A DNA stretch of 64,000 nt, taken from NCBI GenBank assembly GCA_030035585.1, contig CM057471.1:67976319-68040318 (forward strand), read 5' to 3'. The number at the start of each line of letters is the position of its first letter. Within the stretch, counting starts at the first letter, position 1. The position numbers and the translations under genes were made by a program. Positions 21,265 through 32,544 of this stretch are shown piece by piece. Under the pieces are notes generated by a model. The model was given only the letters and a program-made list of their open reading frames with translations, was not told where the DNA came from and made no database searches. This DNA comes from Dugong dugon (taxonomy: Eukaryota > Chordata > Mammalia > Sirenia > Dugongidae).

Positions 21265-21400
21265 TTTCAGACACGGGCACCTATTGAGTGCCTACTGCGT
21301 GCCAGGCCCTGTGCTGGGTGCTGGGATTTACAGGCGAAGGAGACCAGATCCTTGCCCTAAAGGAATCCCCAGTCTGGGGCAGAAACGGCCTGACCATCCA
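21265..21400 (-). repeat. L2 LINE 3' end
   Basis: GGCACCTATTGAGTGCCTACTGCGTGCCAGGCCCTG, then GGGATTTACAGGCGAAGGAGACCAGATCCTTGCCC: reverse complement of the L2 terminus. Confidence 0.75.
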
Positions 21401-22095
21401 GTGCCAGGGCAGAAGGATTCAGAGAGCTGCGGGTTGAAGAGTCATCGGTCCCAACAGTCTCCTTGAGGCCCCGCCCTCCTTTCTAAACATGCCAGCCTCA
21501 TATCTTTTGGCAACTCTGCTTCAGTCACAAGATAGAATGACTCTAATATGGCTTAAAAAGCATGAGTGATCTGGCCTGAAGCTTCAAGGTACACCTTGCC
21601 AGCTTTATCACACACCCTTCCCTTTTCCCCTCCCTCAAACCAGCCTGACCCTTCAGTCACACTGAATAGAACTGTAGTTCCCAGAGCATACCCAGCTCTG
21701 TAACACCTCTGTGCCTCCTGAGCCAGGTGCTGGGCCCCAAATCCCTTTCTCCACTCTCTTCCCACTCCTGACCACCTACACCTGCCTGCAGTCTCGTAAG
21801 AAATTCCTAGGTGTTCTATCAGTCAACTAAGAACATTTTCTCTCGAGTTCCTTAGCTGTCTCAGGCATCTATGTATTCCCTCTGATTTTGCACATATGGG
21901 TTAAACTGTATATTCTAATCACACTAGATGGTCATTGTTTAGCTGTCTGTCTCCTCCCTGGATAGTAAGCACCTTGAGAACAGGATCACATCTCTGCCTG
22001 AGTGGGTTAGGGGAGACTATACTGAGATGAGATCCGTAAAGCTGGGCCTTGCAGCATGAACAAGAGTCTGCGGGGGAAGAAGAGGCACTCTATCT
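21401..22095. other. No gene or named repeat recognised
   Basis: Moderate GC. Some stretches (21,550-21,790) resemble an L2 3' region ('CCTGACCCTTCAGTCACAC', 'GCCTCCTGAGCCAGG') but are too diverged to call. Confidence 0.35.
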
Positions 22096-22099
22096 AGCA

Positions 22100-22290
22100 T
22101 AGTAAAGATCCAAGTTCAAGGCACACTAAATGTGTACCCTGGAAAACTCCATCTCTGTAAGTCTTAGTTTACTCATCTGTCAAGTGAGACTAATAATATT
22201 GCACACCATAGGGTTGTTACAAAGATTCGATGAGATGTACATCTAAGGCACTTAGCATGGTAAAATTAAAAATGTATTAAATAGGGGGAC
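22100..22290 (+). repeat. MIR SINE
   Basis: Forward MIR: GTAAGTCTTAGTTTACTCATCTGTCAAGTGAGAC, then CACCATAGGGTTGTTACAAAGATTCGATGAG, then AAGGCACTTAGCATGG. Confidence 0.75.
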
Positions 22291-22673
22291 CATAAGGCAT
22301 TAAGCATTCAATATCTCTTACTTCAATATCTTTATTGGGTTTATAATTCCAAACACTCATGGCAAAAAAACATGGAAATGATACAAAAGTAAAGAAAATG
22401 AAAGGTTCTAGTGTGCCTCTCTCTTCCTGCTCTCCACTGCACTCCCACTACCCCCAGTCCTGCCTCCCAGAGCAGTTAAGTTTTGCGTTAACATACTGCA
22501 GTATATTGTCCAGAGAAAGAAGAAAGTTGCAGAAGAATATGGAAGTATCTATAATGTGTAGAAGCAGGTCAGAAAGGATTAAACACCAGATGGTTATGCT
22601 TTGAAAGTAGAATTGGGGCCAGGGAACTTTAAATACTTCCTCATTGTTTCAATTTTTTAAGAATATATTTTAT

Positions 22674-22692
22674 TTATATATATATATATATT
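22674..22692. repeat. TA microsatellite
   Basis: TTATATATATATATATATT, a short TA run at the left edge of an L1 fragment. Confidence 0.75.
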
Positions 22693-23235
22693 ACATTTTT
22701 AACATTATTGAGGTATATTTTACATATCATAAAATTCACCCATTTCAAGTTTACAGTTCAATGATTTTAGTAAGTTTACCAAGTTACGTAATCAGTTTTA
22801 AAACATTTTCATCCCCCTATAAACTTCCGCATCCCCACTTACAGTTAATCCTCATTACCACCCAAAGCCACAGGCAATCACTAACTTACTTTCTGTCTCT
22901 GTATTTTTGCCTGTTCTAGATATATTTGGTACATTTTTTAAAAATCAAATATAACGTTTTAGAAACAAAAGTATCACAAGTGACAATAATCACTGTTAAT
23001 ATTTGGTATATGTTGTTCCAACCTTTTCCTATGCAGGTAATATGTATTTTTTAGAAAATGGGAATATATGTTTTGATTTTTTTCACTTAACAATTTAAAG
23101 TAAATAACACCTCTTTTTGTATCATTAAATACCCTTCTTCATGTTTCATCTTAAGAATAGTTTAATTAAACCAAGCCCCTATTTTGGGTATTTGGGTCTT
23201 TTCCAGTATTTCTAGTCTTATAAACAGGAGGAAGT
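22693..23235 (-). repeat. Old L1-type LINE fragments
   Basis: TAACATTATTGAGGTATATTTTACATATCATAAAATTCACCCATTTC, then AGGCAATCACTAACTTACTTTCTGTCTC, are the reverse-oriented 3' region of old L1. From about 22,935 the sequence continues LINE-like (TGGTATATGTTGTTCCAACC, CCTTCTTCATGTTTCATC) but is less certain. Confidence 0.65.
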
Positions 23236-23304
23236 ATTAGGTTATAAAGCCCCTGAGCTCGTGAGCTTTGGAATCACACCTAAGTTTGAAGAGCAGCAAC
23301 TCCT

Positions 23305-23485
23305 GTTTCATCCATTCATTGTACAAATATTTACTGAGAACCTACTCTGTGCCAGGCCCTCTTCTAGTCCCTAAGGGATACAAAATTGAACAAACAGCTA
23401 CACTGCCCTGCCCTCAGGGGGCTAGAGGCCAGTGGGAGAGAGATACAAGTTAATCAAATAATAACATTAAATGGCCTACAAAGAA
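23305..23485 (-). repeat. L2 LINE 3' end
   Basis: CATCCATTCATTGTACAAATATTTACTGAGAACCTACTCTGTGCCAGGCCC, then GCCCTCAGGGGGCTAGAGGC: reverse L2 terminus. Confidence 0.78.
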
Positions 23486-23639
23486 GGAAGCAGACAACTC
23501 CCACAGGAGGGGAAGGGTAGGGGGCACAGCATTGTGCCACTCTTATGAAAGGTGCCTAATAAAGGGAGGTAGATTGGCTTCCCTGCATCAGCAGTGTGCA
23601 GCCCTTGGTTCCCAGTGCCTTCCCACCCTTAGCTCATTT

Positions 23640-23795
23640 GACCCTCCCATCTCCACACTAGAAGACAGAGGGTACTGAGGCCCACCCAGAAAGAGGAAGT
23701 GAATTGCTGAAGGTCACCTGTCCAGGAAAGGCACAACTGAAGTTGGACTCTGGTCTCACTCCCAGTCCACTGCTTTTCGTTCCAAATAACACTGC
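23640..23795 (-). repeat. MIR SINE, diverged
   Basis: AGACAGAGGGTACTGAGGCCC, GAATTGCTGAAGGTCACCTG, and CTCACTCCCAGTCCACTGC match the reverse MIR pattern. Confidence 0.6.
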
Positions 23796-23861
23796 GCTCT
23801 ATAGAGGGTGCTCATCTTTGAAGAACCACACTGAAGCAGAGGTGGGATACACCTAGAGCTG

Positions 23862-24048
23862 CACTGTCCAGTATAATAGACACTAGCCACATGTGATTAT
23901 TTACATTTAAATTAAATAAAAATTCAGTTCCTCAGTCATACTAGCCACATTTCAAGTACTCAATAGTCACATGTGGCTAGTGGCTACCGTATTAGCACTG
24001 ATATAGAATATTTCCATCACTGCAGAAAGTCCTATCAGTCAACATTGA
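23862..24048. mobile_element. hAT-type palindromic DNA transposon (MER3/MER58-like)
   Basis: ACTGTCCAGTATAATAGACACTAGCCACATGTG on the left is mirrored by CACATGTGGCTAGTGGCTACCGTATTAGCACTG on the right. This gives large inverted ends around an A/T-rich centre, followed by a second arm with TTTCCATCACTGCAGAAAGTCC. It is non-coding. Name tentative. Confidence 0.7.
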
Positions 24049-24782
24049 CCTAGAGGAGAAATAATAATATAGTAGTAGTAATCATAATGGTAGGTTACTT
24101 GTATATTATTTTCCAAAGCACTTTGCCTGGGAGGTAGAGAGGTCAGTCTGGTATGGTACCTTTGGTCTCTTTATTTCCCCACCCCTCCCCAAACTGTAGG
24201 CCACCTCTGTAGGAAGAAACCAAACACAGATAGGTGGCTGGTTATGTTGTGAGTAAAGGACAGGACAAGGGGCATGCGACATACTCAACTTCCTGCCCTC
24301 ATGTTTCTAAGTCTACCTGCACCTCAAGCAATTCTATTCTCCTTTCCTCCTTTTATGAAAACTGCCTCCTCTCAACAAAAACCAGTTCCTTCCCCTGTGC
24401 CTGGATGCCAAACAAAAGGAAACAAGATCCCCAGGTGAATTACATGCACCTTGAAGTCTGAGAAACATTGACCCAAAAATCAACAGCTTCAGGTGCCTAC
24501 TGATATAGGCATGTTGTATTGGAGACTCAAGTACTATAAGCAGCATTGCTGTTGCTGACATGATTTTCTGAAATGGTGAATAACTCTTGGGAGAGTCTGA
24601 ACAAAACAAGGTATAATCTTCATTCACTTCACGTAGTATGTGCCTCCCTGGAATTTTAAAATCATGCTAAAATGTACTTTGTGTTTATATGAAAAATGGA
24701 ATTCGTCATTAGACTCAGATAATTGTATACGGAACTTTCACCTACATAAACGCCCAGTAGGACATTCCAAAGTCATGCGATA

Positions 24783-24895
24783 CTGTCCATGCATTGCAGG
24801 ACATCTAGCATCCCTCACTTCCCCGCAGTAAATGCCATTATGGCAACCCAAACTCCACAACCAATGTCTAAATGCCCTCACTGAGAACCATGGCT
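24783..24895 (-). mobile_element. MER20-like DNA transposon fragment
   Basis: CATTGCAGGACATCTAGCATCCCTC, CATTATGGCAACCC, ACAACCAATGTCTAAATGCCC and ACTGAGAACCATGG follow the reverse complement of MER20 in order. The left end is missing. Confidence 0.65.
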
Positions 24896-25133
24896 CTAGA
24901 TTCACATTCAACACCCTACTCAGAATCTCTATTTGGATGTCTCACATGCAGCTCACATTGTCCTTAACTCTCAGATCTTTCCACTAAACTCCAAACCCAT
25001 TCACTCTCCCCACTGTTCCCCATCTGAGTTCCTTTATTGGGATGATGGTAGCTACTGATATTGAATGATCAGTAGACTGTAGGTTTCATGGGGTAAGGAT
25101 GTGTGATTGATTTGATAATCTCTGTATGCCTTA

Positions 25134-25348
25134 CAGGAGTCCCTGAGTGGTGCAAATGATTAACTCCTGGGCTGCTAAACAAAAAGTTGCCCATTCAAGT
25201 GCACCCAGAGACGTCTTGGAAGAAAGGCCTGGTGATCTACTTCCAAAATATCAGGCACTGAACACCCTATGAAGCATAGTTCTACTCTGACACACATGGG
25301 GTTACCATGAGCCGGAATCAACTCGATAGTAACTGGTTTGGTTTTTTT
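25134..25348 (+). mobile_element. AfroSINE, long variant
   Basis: Head AGGAGTCCCTGAGTGGTGCA, extra middle block AAGGCCTGGTGATCTACTTCC, tail AGCCGGAATCAACTCGATAG with T-rich end. Flanks GTATGCCTTA (25,124-25,133) and GTATTCCTTA (25,349-25,358) match 9 of 10. Confidence 0.9.
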
Positions 25349-25934
25349 GTATTCCTTAGAATAATGCCAAGCATACAGTAATCACTTAATAAATATTTGT
25401 AGAATGAATACCCAGTAAACTTTCCCACTGACCTTCCTCAGTTCACAAACCCCAAACAATTTGGCAGGCAGGGAATTGAAGAACGTAGCAGAGATTCCTG
25501 GTCAGGAAGCCCACTTCTCACAGAATTTCTTCTAATATTCCTGATACTTACATCAGTTCAAGATGCAAAACATCCCAGAGCTTCTGCTGAGACTTTCCCA
25601 CCGAAGTCATGTCATGGTATAGAAGACACTGAAACAGCTCCCTGGAGCCTGGGGGTGAGGCCCAACTCCATCAGCCCCAAGCATAAAATTTCTTTGAAGG
25701 CTCATATTTTATCCTTAAAATCCATGCAAAATTTACATTTTATTCCCATGTTTGTTTTAACATGAAAATAATGTTTTTAATTACTTCTCATTTGCAGGAA
25801 AATTCAAAGCCTGTTGTCCCGACTCTTCACATCGAAATTCATACTCCACAAAGATGTTCCTTGTTTAATACTGCTATCCTGTAGCTCTGAGTATTTCCTG
25901 GCACACCACCACCTAGCTCTGGTGGCAATTATAC

Positions 25935-26165
25935 TAACAGCCAACATTTATTAAGCACTTATTATGTGCCAGGCAGTATATTAAGCACTTAACATGCCTT
26001 ATGTCTTTAATGCTCACAACAACCCTATGAAGTACAACTTTCATCTTAATTTATAGATGAGGAAACTAAGGCTCTGAGAAGCTAAGAAATTTGCACTACA
26101 TCACAGAGCTGGTAAGTGGAAGTCCTGGGATTCAACTCCAATGCCCTCAATCACTGTTGCCCATG
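25935..26165 (-). repeat. MIR SINE, nearly full length
   Basis: CATTTATTAAGCACTTATTATGTGCCAGGC, TGCTCACAACAACCCTATGAAG, TAGATGAGGAAACTAAGGCTCTGAG and CACAGAGCTGGTAAGTGG are well preserved reverse MIR blocks. Confidence 0.85.
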
Positions 26166-26384
26166 CCAATTTTAAAATCAAGTTTCTAGACTTTTAGAAG
26201 AGGAAGGCCCTAGGAAATCACCCAATCCCAGTATTTCACAAACCAGGAAGAGTGCCAGGGTATGTATAGGCCTCTGGGTGGGCATATTTCAGGGGTATAC
26301 ACATTCTAAGAGAAATTTCTAAATGTGTGTTTTGGTTTCAATCATAATCTAAAATATATTTACATATGTATTTATTATATAATA

Positions 26385-26554
26385 ACCAAAAAAACTCAAA
26401 CCCATTGCTGTCGAGTTGATTCCGACTCATAGCAATGATCCTATAGGACAGAGTAGAACTGCTGCCTAGGGTTTCCAAGTAGTGGCTGATGGATTTGAGC
26501 TGCCAGTCTTTTGGTTAGCAGCCAAATACTTAACCACTACACTACTGGGGCTCC
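26385..26554 (-). mobile_element. AfroSINE
   Basis: Tail CAAACCCATTGCTGTCGAGTTG, middle CCTATAGGACAGAGTAGAACTG, head CTTAACCACTACACTACTGGGGCTCC. It sits in an AT-rich stretch where the duplication cannot be read unambiguously. It faces the plus-strand copy 68 bases to its right, giving an inverted SINE pair. Confidence 0.9.
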
Positions 26555-26621
26555 ATATTACGCAATATATATTACTAAATACATATAATATTATATTATT
26601 ATGTATTACATATATTATGTA

Positions 26622-26828
26622 GGAGCCTTGATGGTGCAACAGTTAAGCACTTGGCTGCTAAACAAAATGTTGGCAGTTGGAACCCACCCAGTGGCTCTAT
26701 GGGAGAAAGACCTGACAACCTGCTCCCATAAAGATTACAGCCTAGAAAACCCTATGGAGCAGTTCTACTCTGTCCTACAGGGTCACTATGAGTCAAAATT
26801 GACTCGATGGTAAACAACAACAACAACA
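26622..26828 (+). mobile_element. AfroSINE, long variant
   Basis: Head GGAGCCTTGATGGTGCAACA, extra block GAAAGACCTGACAACCTGCTCCC, tail AAAATTGACTCGATGGTAAAC and (AAC)n. A perfect 14-bp duplication ACATATATTATGTA flanks it (26,608-26,621; 26,829-26,842). Confidence 0.92.
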
Positions 26829-26842
26829 ACATATATTATGTA

Positions 26843-27915
26843 AATGATTCCTTGCATCCAAAATTTAGTCCTCATGTTGGTGCAAAGAGATCTCCTAAGG
26901 TGACAGTTTAATATTAAAAGCTGTTATCTTTGACTAGAAGTCAAATTCTCAAAGGTCAGCAAGAAATGTTTTCTGTAAAGACAGTGACAATTGATGCTAG
27001 CTGTTGGCTAAGAAGCTCAGCTGAAATATTACCTGGAGTACTTGCATGTAGCCTCTTCATATGTCTTGCTGGGCTTTTCACAGTGATAGCTGCCAAACCT
27101 CTTAAAGGTAAGGTCTGGGACTGGCAGCATCATTTCCCCATATTCAGTTGGTCAAAGAAGTCCTAGGCCAGGCTAGTTGCAAGGGAGTGGAGGAATAAAT
27201 AGACTGAATGAGAGAGAACCATGCATGTGCAGGGAGGGAAGGAATTGATAGCCCAGGACAGGAAGGAGTCAAGCTACCATAGATGGGTACAGTGACAATT
27301 CTGAAGCATCGGAAGTGTCTTTTCCCCTTTATTCATCAAACAATATAAACCCCTCTCAAATCTATCCCCTTCTTTCCATCCCCACTGCCATTACCTTAGT
27401 CCACCTTTGGGAGAGCGGTGCCCTCATCTCCCCTCCTTCTGTTATTGGATGATTGTTTCTTACTCCCTGAGAGTTTTCCGGAAGACCAGATAGCCAAGAT
27501 AAAATGAGCAACTTAGTAAGGTGAAACCACTCACTGAAACATTTAAAGGAAAGAATTGCCAGGTCCTCTGATTCGGCCACCACTGGTCTCCATGTTCCTT
27601 TCCAAAGTTTGCTTCTTAAAACAGGTCACAGGAATCATCCTTGCTGAGTCCCAGAGAGTTTGGATTTCTTTAAAAATAGCTTGTTCTTCAAGTGCAAAAA
27701 ATAACATCTGAGACGTTTGTTTAAGTGCGAAACACACCTTTGTCATGACTCAGTACTGGCTTATCGGAAGTTTATTAAGCTTTCCAAAAAGAAAAATTTC
27801 CTCTTGAACTAAGGAAGCCTAGGAGATGACAGTTTGGGAATGCAGAGGGGGACTCTGAGAAGCAAACAGACAGGTGGAGCAGAGAGAAGAAGCAGTATAA
27901 GGATCTTTTTTTATC
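26843..27915. other. No gene recognised; possible old LTR remnant
   Basis: Around 26,995-27,105 the words GCTGTTGGCTAAGAAGCTCAGC and GCATGTAGCCTCTTCATATGTC resemble the element at 30,943, suggesting a decayed copy of the same family. The remainder shows nothing I can name. Confidence 0.35.
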
Positions 27916-27919
27916 TCTG

Positions 27920-28250
27920 TGGCTTTCACATGCGATTCCTTCTACATTGAATGACCTTCCTTCTCTAACTTGCTTGATAATATTCAGTCCTCCTTAAAGC
28001 CTAATTTAAATTTCACCTCTGTGAAGCCTCCTCTGACCCTTCCAGGCAGAGTTACTCACTCGTCTTTGTTCTCAAAGCACTTTGTACGCATCTTTATTAT
28101 TAGCACATTGTATTGAAGTTGTCCGTTGCATGTCTGTCTTCCTTCCTAGACTGTGAACTTCTCAGCGGCAGGGATACTGTGAGTCATTTGTGAACCCCTC
28201 TGCCTGGCACAGGGCCTGGTACAGAGTGGGTGTTGGGGAGAGGTTGTTGA
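27920..28250 (+). repeat. L2 LINE 3' region
   Basis: CCTTAAAGCCTAATTTAAATTTCACCTC, GAAGCCTCCTCTGACCC, CTTTATTATTAGCACATTG, and GACTGTGAACTTCTCAGCGGCAGGG...GCCTGGCACAGGGCCTGGTACAG follow the L2 3' UTR in order. Confidence 0.82.
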
Positions 28251-28590
28251 TAAGAGATGGTCTTGATGCTCACCGGGAGACGCTTTTAATCATGAAGTAG
28301 CTGCTTTCATTCTTCGTTCTACTTTCCAAATGGCTCCTGACTCTCTCTACATCCTCCTAATGCCAGATCTTTCAGTCTACCTGTATCTGAGCCCATATCT
28401 GCCTTCACTCTGAATACAATGGGTGAACTGTCCTCGATGCTACCTAAGGCCAGCTACTCCTGGTGTCCACTGTATCACATGCCCTTTGTTCTTGCAATTA
28501 TCCCTCTTTCTCCTGCATCACTGATATTTTCTGTTTTACAGTAAATTATTTCCACCAATATACAAATATTCTATACTTTCTCTGATCTAA

Positions 28591-28616
28591 ACACACACAC
28601 ACACACACAAACACCC
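28591..28616. repeat. CA microsatellite
   Basis: About ten CA units ending AAACACC. It separates two L2 segments. Confidence 0.85.
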
Positions 28617-28619
28617 CTT

Positions 28620-29735
28620 CACTTGAAACTATATCCTCTCCTGCTACTGCCTCATCATCCTACTCTCTCCGCAACCAACTCCTCTCTGCTTCATTTAATC
28701 TTGCCAAGGTCATCCGGACCTTCCATCTTGCCAAATCCAACTGGTCAGATCTCTTCCTCAGCTTATTGGACTCCTCAGCAGCATTTGACACCACTGACCC
28801 CACCCTCTTCTGGAAAAACCTTCTTTTCTGAGCTTCTAGGACTCCACACCTCTTCCTCATCTTTCCACCTCACTGGCCACTCCTTCTCAGTCTCATTGGC
28901 TGTATCCTCCCCTCCTCATGATCTTTAAATGTTGAGCTGCCCCAGGGTTCCATCTTCAGACCTCCTCACTATCAAACTCACCTCTATGTCATCCATCCAG
29001 TCTCATGATTTTATGTAACCATCTGTATCCTGATAACACCCAGACTTCTGCCTGCAGCCCCAATCTATCCCCTAAACACCAGACCCAATGGCTAACTGCT
29101 CCTCAGAATCTTCATTTGAAGTCTGAAAGGCATCTCAAACTCAACACATCCCAAACCAAACTTGTGATTACCCTCTACTCACCTACTCCCTCCCCAAGGT
29201 TCCACATCTCAGCAAACAGCAACAAAATCCACCTAGTTGCTCAAACCAAAAGCACTGGACTACTCCTTAATCTGTCTTTCTCCTACACCCCATATTCAAT
29301 ATTTCAGGAAATTCTCTTGGCTCTGCTCTCAAAATATATCTAGAATCTGACCTCTTCACACTATTTTACCTGCTACAGCTATATCCAAGCAATAACCTCT
29401 TAACTGGTCTCCCTGCTTTCAATCTTTTTCAACCCAGTAGCTAGAATGAGCCTTTTGAAAAACAAAGGATCATGATTAACCCTATACACAAACCACCATA
29501 CATAGCTTCTTCCTTCACATTTGAAATATAATCCAAAATCCTTATCATGGTATATGAGGTCCCACAAACTCTGACCCCGCCCACCTCTCCCACCTCATCA
29601 TCTTTCACTCTCTCCCTCACTGTGCTTCAGCCAGATTGGCCTCTTTGCTATTCCTGAAACAGATGAAGCATGTTCCTGCCTCAGGGCCTTTGTACTTGCT
29701 GTTCCCTCTGCCTAGAACATTCTCCATGCTGGGGG
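28620..29735 (+). pseudogene. L2 LINE ORF2 remnant with reverse-transcriptase region
   Basis: A 1.1-kb run matches the well-known L2 coding 3' half in order: CTTCCATCTTGCCAAATCCAACTGG, then the palm-domain motif region LLDSSAAFDTTD (functional elements have FDTVDH), CACTGGCCACTCCTTCTCAGTCTC, GAGCTGCCCCAGGGTTCC, GTTGCTCAAACCAAAAGC, and CTGCCTCAGGGCCTTTGTACTTGCTGTTCCC. Stops and frameshifts are frequent; open pieces of 101 and 112 codons (28,623-28,928; 29,005-29,343) are the best preserved. One of the longest LINE remnants in the window. It is long dead: L2 ceased activity early in mammalian history. Confidence 0.85.
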
Positions 29736-29739
29736 TCTC

Positions 29740-29937
29740 ATTAGACCATAGTCTGCCTACCCTAAGCTTCCCAGCTGTGTGACCATGGGTAAGTTAGTTA
29801 ACATCTCCTGGCCTCAGATTTCTTATTCATAAAATGTGGTTACATTTTGGGTTGCCATGGGGCTTAAATGAGGTTGTGTTTGCAAAGTGCTTAGAATAGT
29901 GCCTGGCCCAAGGTAAATGCTCAATAAACTGTAGCAT
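29740..29937 (+). repeat. MIR SINE
   Basis: CCAGCTGTGTGACCATGGGTAAG, TCCTGGCCTCAGATTTC, AAGTGCTTAGAATAGTGCCTGGCCC and TGCTCAATAAACTG, forward orientation. Confidence 0.85.
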
Positions 29938-30030
29938 CAAAACCAAAACCAAAGCAGTTGCCATCGAGTCAATTTCTACTTATAGTGACTGCATATGTGT
30001 AGAGGAGAACTGTGCTCCATAGGGTAGTAT
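29938..30030 (-). mobile_element. AfroSINE tail fragment
   Basis: AAACCAAAACCAAAGCAGTTGCC, ATCGAGTCAATTTCTACTTA, GTGCTCCATAGGG; the head is missing. It abuts the MIR end. Confidence 0.78.
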
Positions 30031-30489
30031 AAGGTGAGGTTAAAGAGCTTTGTCTTACCAGGTTGATGGAAAGATCAATTGGGATCAAAGAGGAGACAGC
30101 ACTTTGCAAACTGCAAAATGCTGTGCCCCAGAAAGATGTTTCCTCAACTGTAAGTCACTACTGACAGTAAGACACACCTTTAGTCTAATTACAGTGTTTT
30201 CGTGATACAAAGAAATACCAAACGCACACATTAATGATAAGATGCAGCCTGATTTCAGAAACATTAAAATACAGAACGAGTGTATCTTCAAATTGAGGAA
30301 ATAAAGTGTTAATAATTTAATGTTTCAAATAATGAAGAATGCTCTCGTATAGTCTATTACCAATTTCCCAAAATTTAGAACACAATATTGCTTACTTAAC
30401 GCTAAAAGGGCACCAAGCATAATTTAATCTTTCCTTGAAGCTTTAGAATTTCCTTTAAGGCAGGAACAGCAATTTTAAAATATACTTTT

Positions 30490-30690
30490 GGACCCTTTAG
30501 CTCAATAGTTCTCAATTCTGGCTAAACATTAGCATCCACTTGGGAGCTTTTAAAAAATACTGTTGCCGGGGTCCCATTTCAGGCAAATCAAATCCGAGTC
30601 TCTGGGGGAGGAGTCTAAGGACTGGAATTTTTCAAAGCTCCCCAGGTGATTCTGAAGCACAGTATGAGAACTGCTCCTCCCAGCAGTTGC
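30490..30690 (+). mobile_element. MER5A-like hAT transposon
   Basis: Inverted ends ATAGTTCTCAATTCTGGCT and AGTATGAGAACTGCTCC surround CATTAGCATCCACTTGGGAGC, GGGTCCCATTTCAGGC and CCCCAGGTGATTCTGAAGCAC, as in MER5A. Non-autonomous, non-coding. Confidence 0.82.
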
Positions 30691-30942
30691 CTAACCCACA
30701 GAGGGTACCATCTGTACTTGGAGATGAGATTAATGAGCTCTGCAGAGGCTGGATCTTGGAGGAGGATGTCGAGGCTCAACATTGTCCTATGAGATGGGGA
30801 GCTTCCAAAGAATTTTAACACAATTGTTAATCCAGTGTGAGTTGAAGTTAGAATAGCCACCGTGGTGACCTGTAGAGCTGAATTTGAGTTGGTGAGACTG
30901 GAAGACCAGAACCTAGAGTGGAGGCCATGGCAACCATTGAGA

Positions 30943-31440
30943 TTTTATCAGTTATCTGTTGCTGTGCAACATAATGCCCCCCACACCCAAGTCTAGTGGC
31001 TTAAAGGAACAATTTATCCTTTTTCCTGATCCTATGGGTCAGCTGGACATTCTTCAGCAGGTCTCGCCTGGGATCCCTCATGCAGCTGCAGTCAGCTGGC
31101 AGGTTGGCTGGAGGCTAAGTGGTCCAGCTGAAATGGCTGGACCTCTCTCTCCAAATGGTCTTTCATTCCCAACTTCTTCATAGTATGGTGGTCTCAGGGC
31201 AGTGTTCTAAGAGACCAAAGGTAGAAACTGCAAGGGCTCCTGAGGTCTAGCCTTGGAAGTCATATAAATTCACTTCTGCCTCATTCTATTGGCCAAAGCA
31301 AATCACCAGGACAACACAGATTCGAGGAACAGGAAAATAGACTCTATCTCTTGATGGGAGGTATAGCAAAGTTATATTGCAGAGGAGCATGTATTTGATA
31401 GGAGGAAGTCGTGGCCATATTTTGCTATCTATCACACAGA
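30943..31440 (-). repeat. Old LTR-type repeat (family uncertain)
   Basis: TTATCAGTTATCTGTTGCTGTGCAACATAATG at the left, CAGCTGCAGTCAGCTGGCAGG in the middle, and CACTTCTGCCTCATTCTATTGGCC then GGCCATATTTTGCTATCTATCACA at the right. These are phrases of a very common mammalian LTR-like repeat seen in reverse orientation. I cannot assign the exact family. Confidence 0.5.
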
Positions 31441-31484
31441 TGGAAGATTCTGACGCCTGGTCTAGGGCAGGCGCAGTAGAAAGA

Positions 31485-31920
31485 AGCGGATTCATTCATT
31501 CAGCCAGTCAGGTAGTCATTTATTTAATAAATACACCTCCTGTATACCAGGAACTTTTCTAGGCATTAGGGATAAATCTGTAAGTGAAAATGGCAGTACA
31601 TTGCTCTTGTAGAGCTTATAATTTAGGGTGGTGGGAGAGGCATACAATAAACAAAATGCAAATCAGTATATTTCACATATAACGGGAAATTAATGAGTGC
31701 TATGAAGAAACATAAAGCAGAATAACGGGGATAGTGAGGAGGTCAAGGAAGACGTCTTTGAGTAAGTAAAATCCAGCAGAGACCTGAACAAAATGAGAGA
31801 GTGAGCTATGGAGAAGTATAGGGGTTGTCCTTTCCACTTGTTTTTCAGAATAAGGTGCAGATATGTTAATATGGCATTCAAGGCCTTTTACAGTCCATCG
31901 CAAACCTACATTGCAATGGT
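31485..31920 (-). repeat. L2 LINE 3' end and upstream part
   Basis: TTCATTCATTCAGCCAGTCAGG, TTTAATAAATACACCTCCTG, CTTGTAGAGCTTATAATTTAGG and, further right, ATGGCATTCAAGGCCTTTTAC, in reverse L2 order. Confidence 0.7.
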
Positions 31921-31977
31921 AACAAAAACTCCAGAGCCCCCTAGTAAAGAAAGCTCATCAGCTGAGAATAAGAATCC

Positions 31978-32050
31978 CAGTAATTAAGAGCCTACTATGT
32001 GCCTGACACTTTACACATCTCTGATCCTCCCAACAACCCTGTGTGAGGGT
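31978..32050 (-). repeat. MIR SINE fragment
   Basis: GAGCCTACTATGTGCCTGACACTTTACACATCTC and CAACAACCCTGTGTGAGG; short reverse fragment. Confidence 0.7.
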
Positions 32051-32544
32051 TTTTGCAGGGACCTGGGTTGTTTTTCGCTGCTAAGCCCCTCTGCCTTTTC
32101 TTTGGATTAAGCACCCTGCGTTCTCCTTGGAGTATCACCTCTCCTCCATAGTTTGTAGGCTTTGTGGGCCTGTCAGTCAAGATACCCCACCCTCCCCTGG
32201 CTAAGGGGTAGGAAAATGACCCTAGTTAGGGCCATCAGACTTGCCATAATTTGAACCTTGAACAGAGCCATGCACAGTCAGAAAAAAATGGGTAGAGTTG
32301 AATCATCCCAGGGACAAGATGCTACTAATAATAATAACTATACTGTGGCCTTCCAATAATTTGCTTTTTACTTATGAGCCAGAGTAGGTTTCTATTGCCT
32401 GCCACTAAGAAACCCTGACTAATTAAAGTAACATTATTCCTGGTTGCAGGTGAGGAGTCTGAAGCTCTGGGGAGATGAACTAAAATCAGCAGGTAGTAAT
32501 AGGAATGATGATGGTGATGTTAATAACAATAATAATAGCAATAG

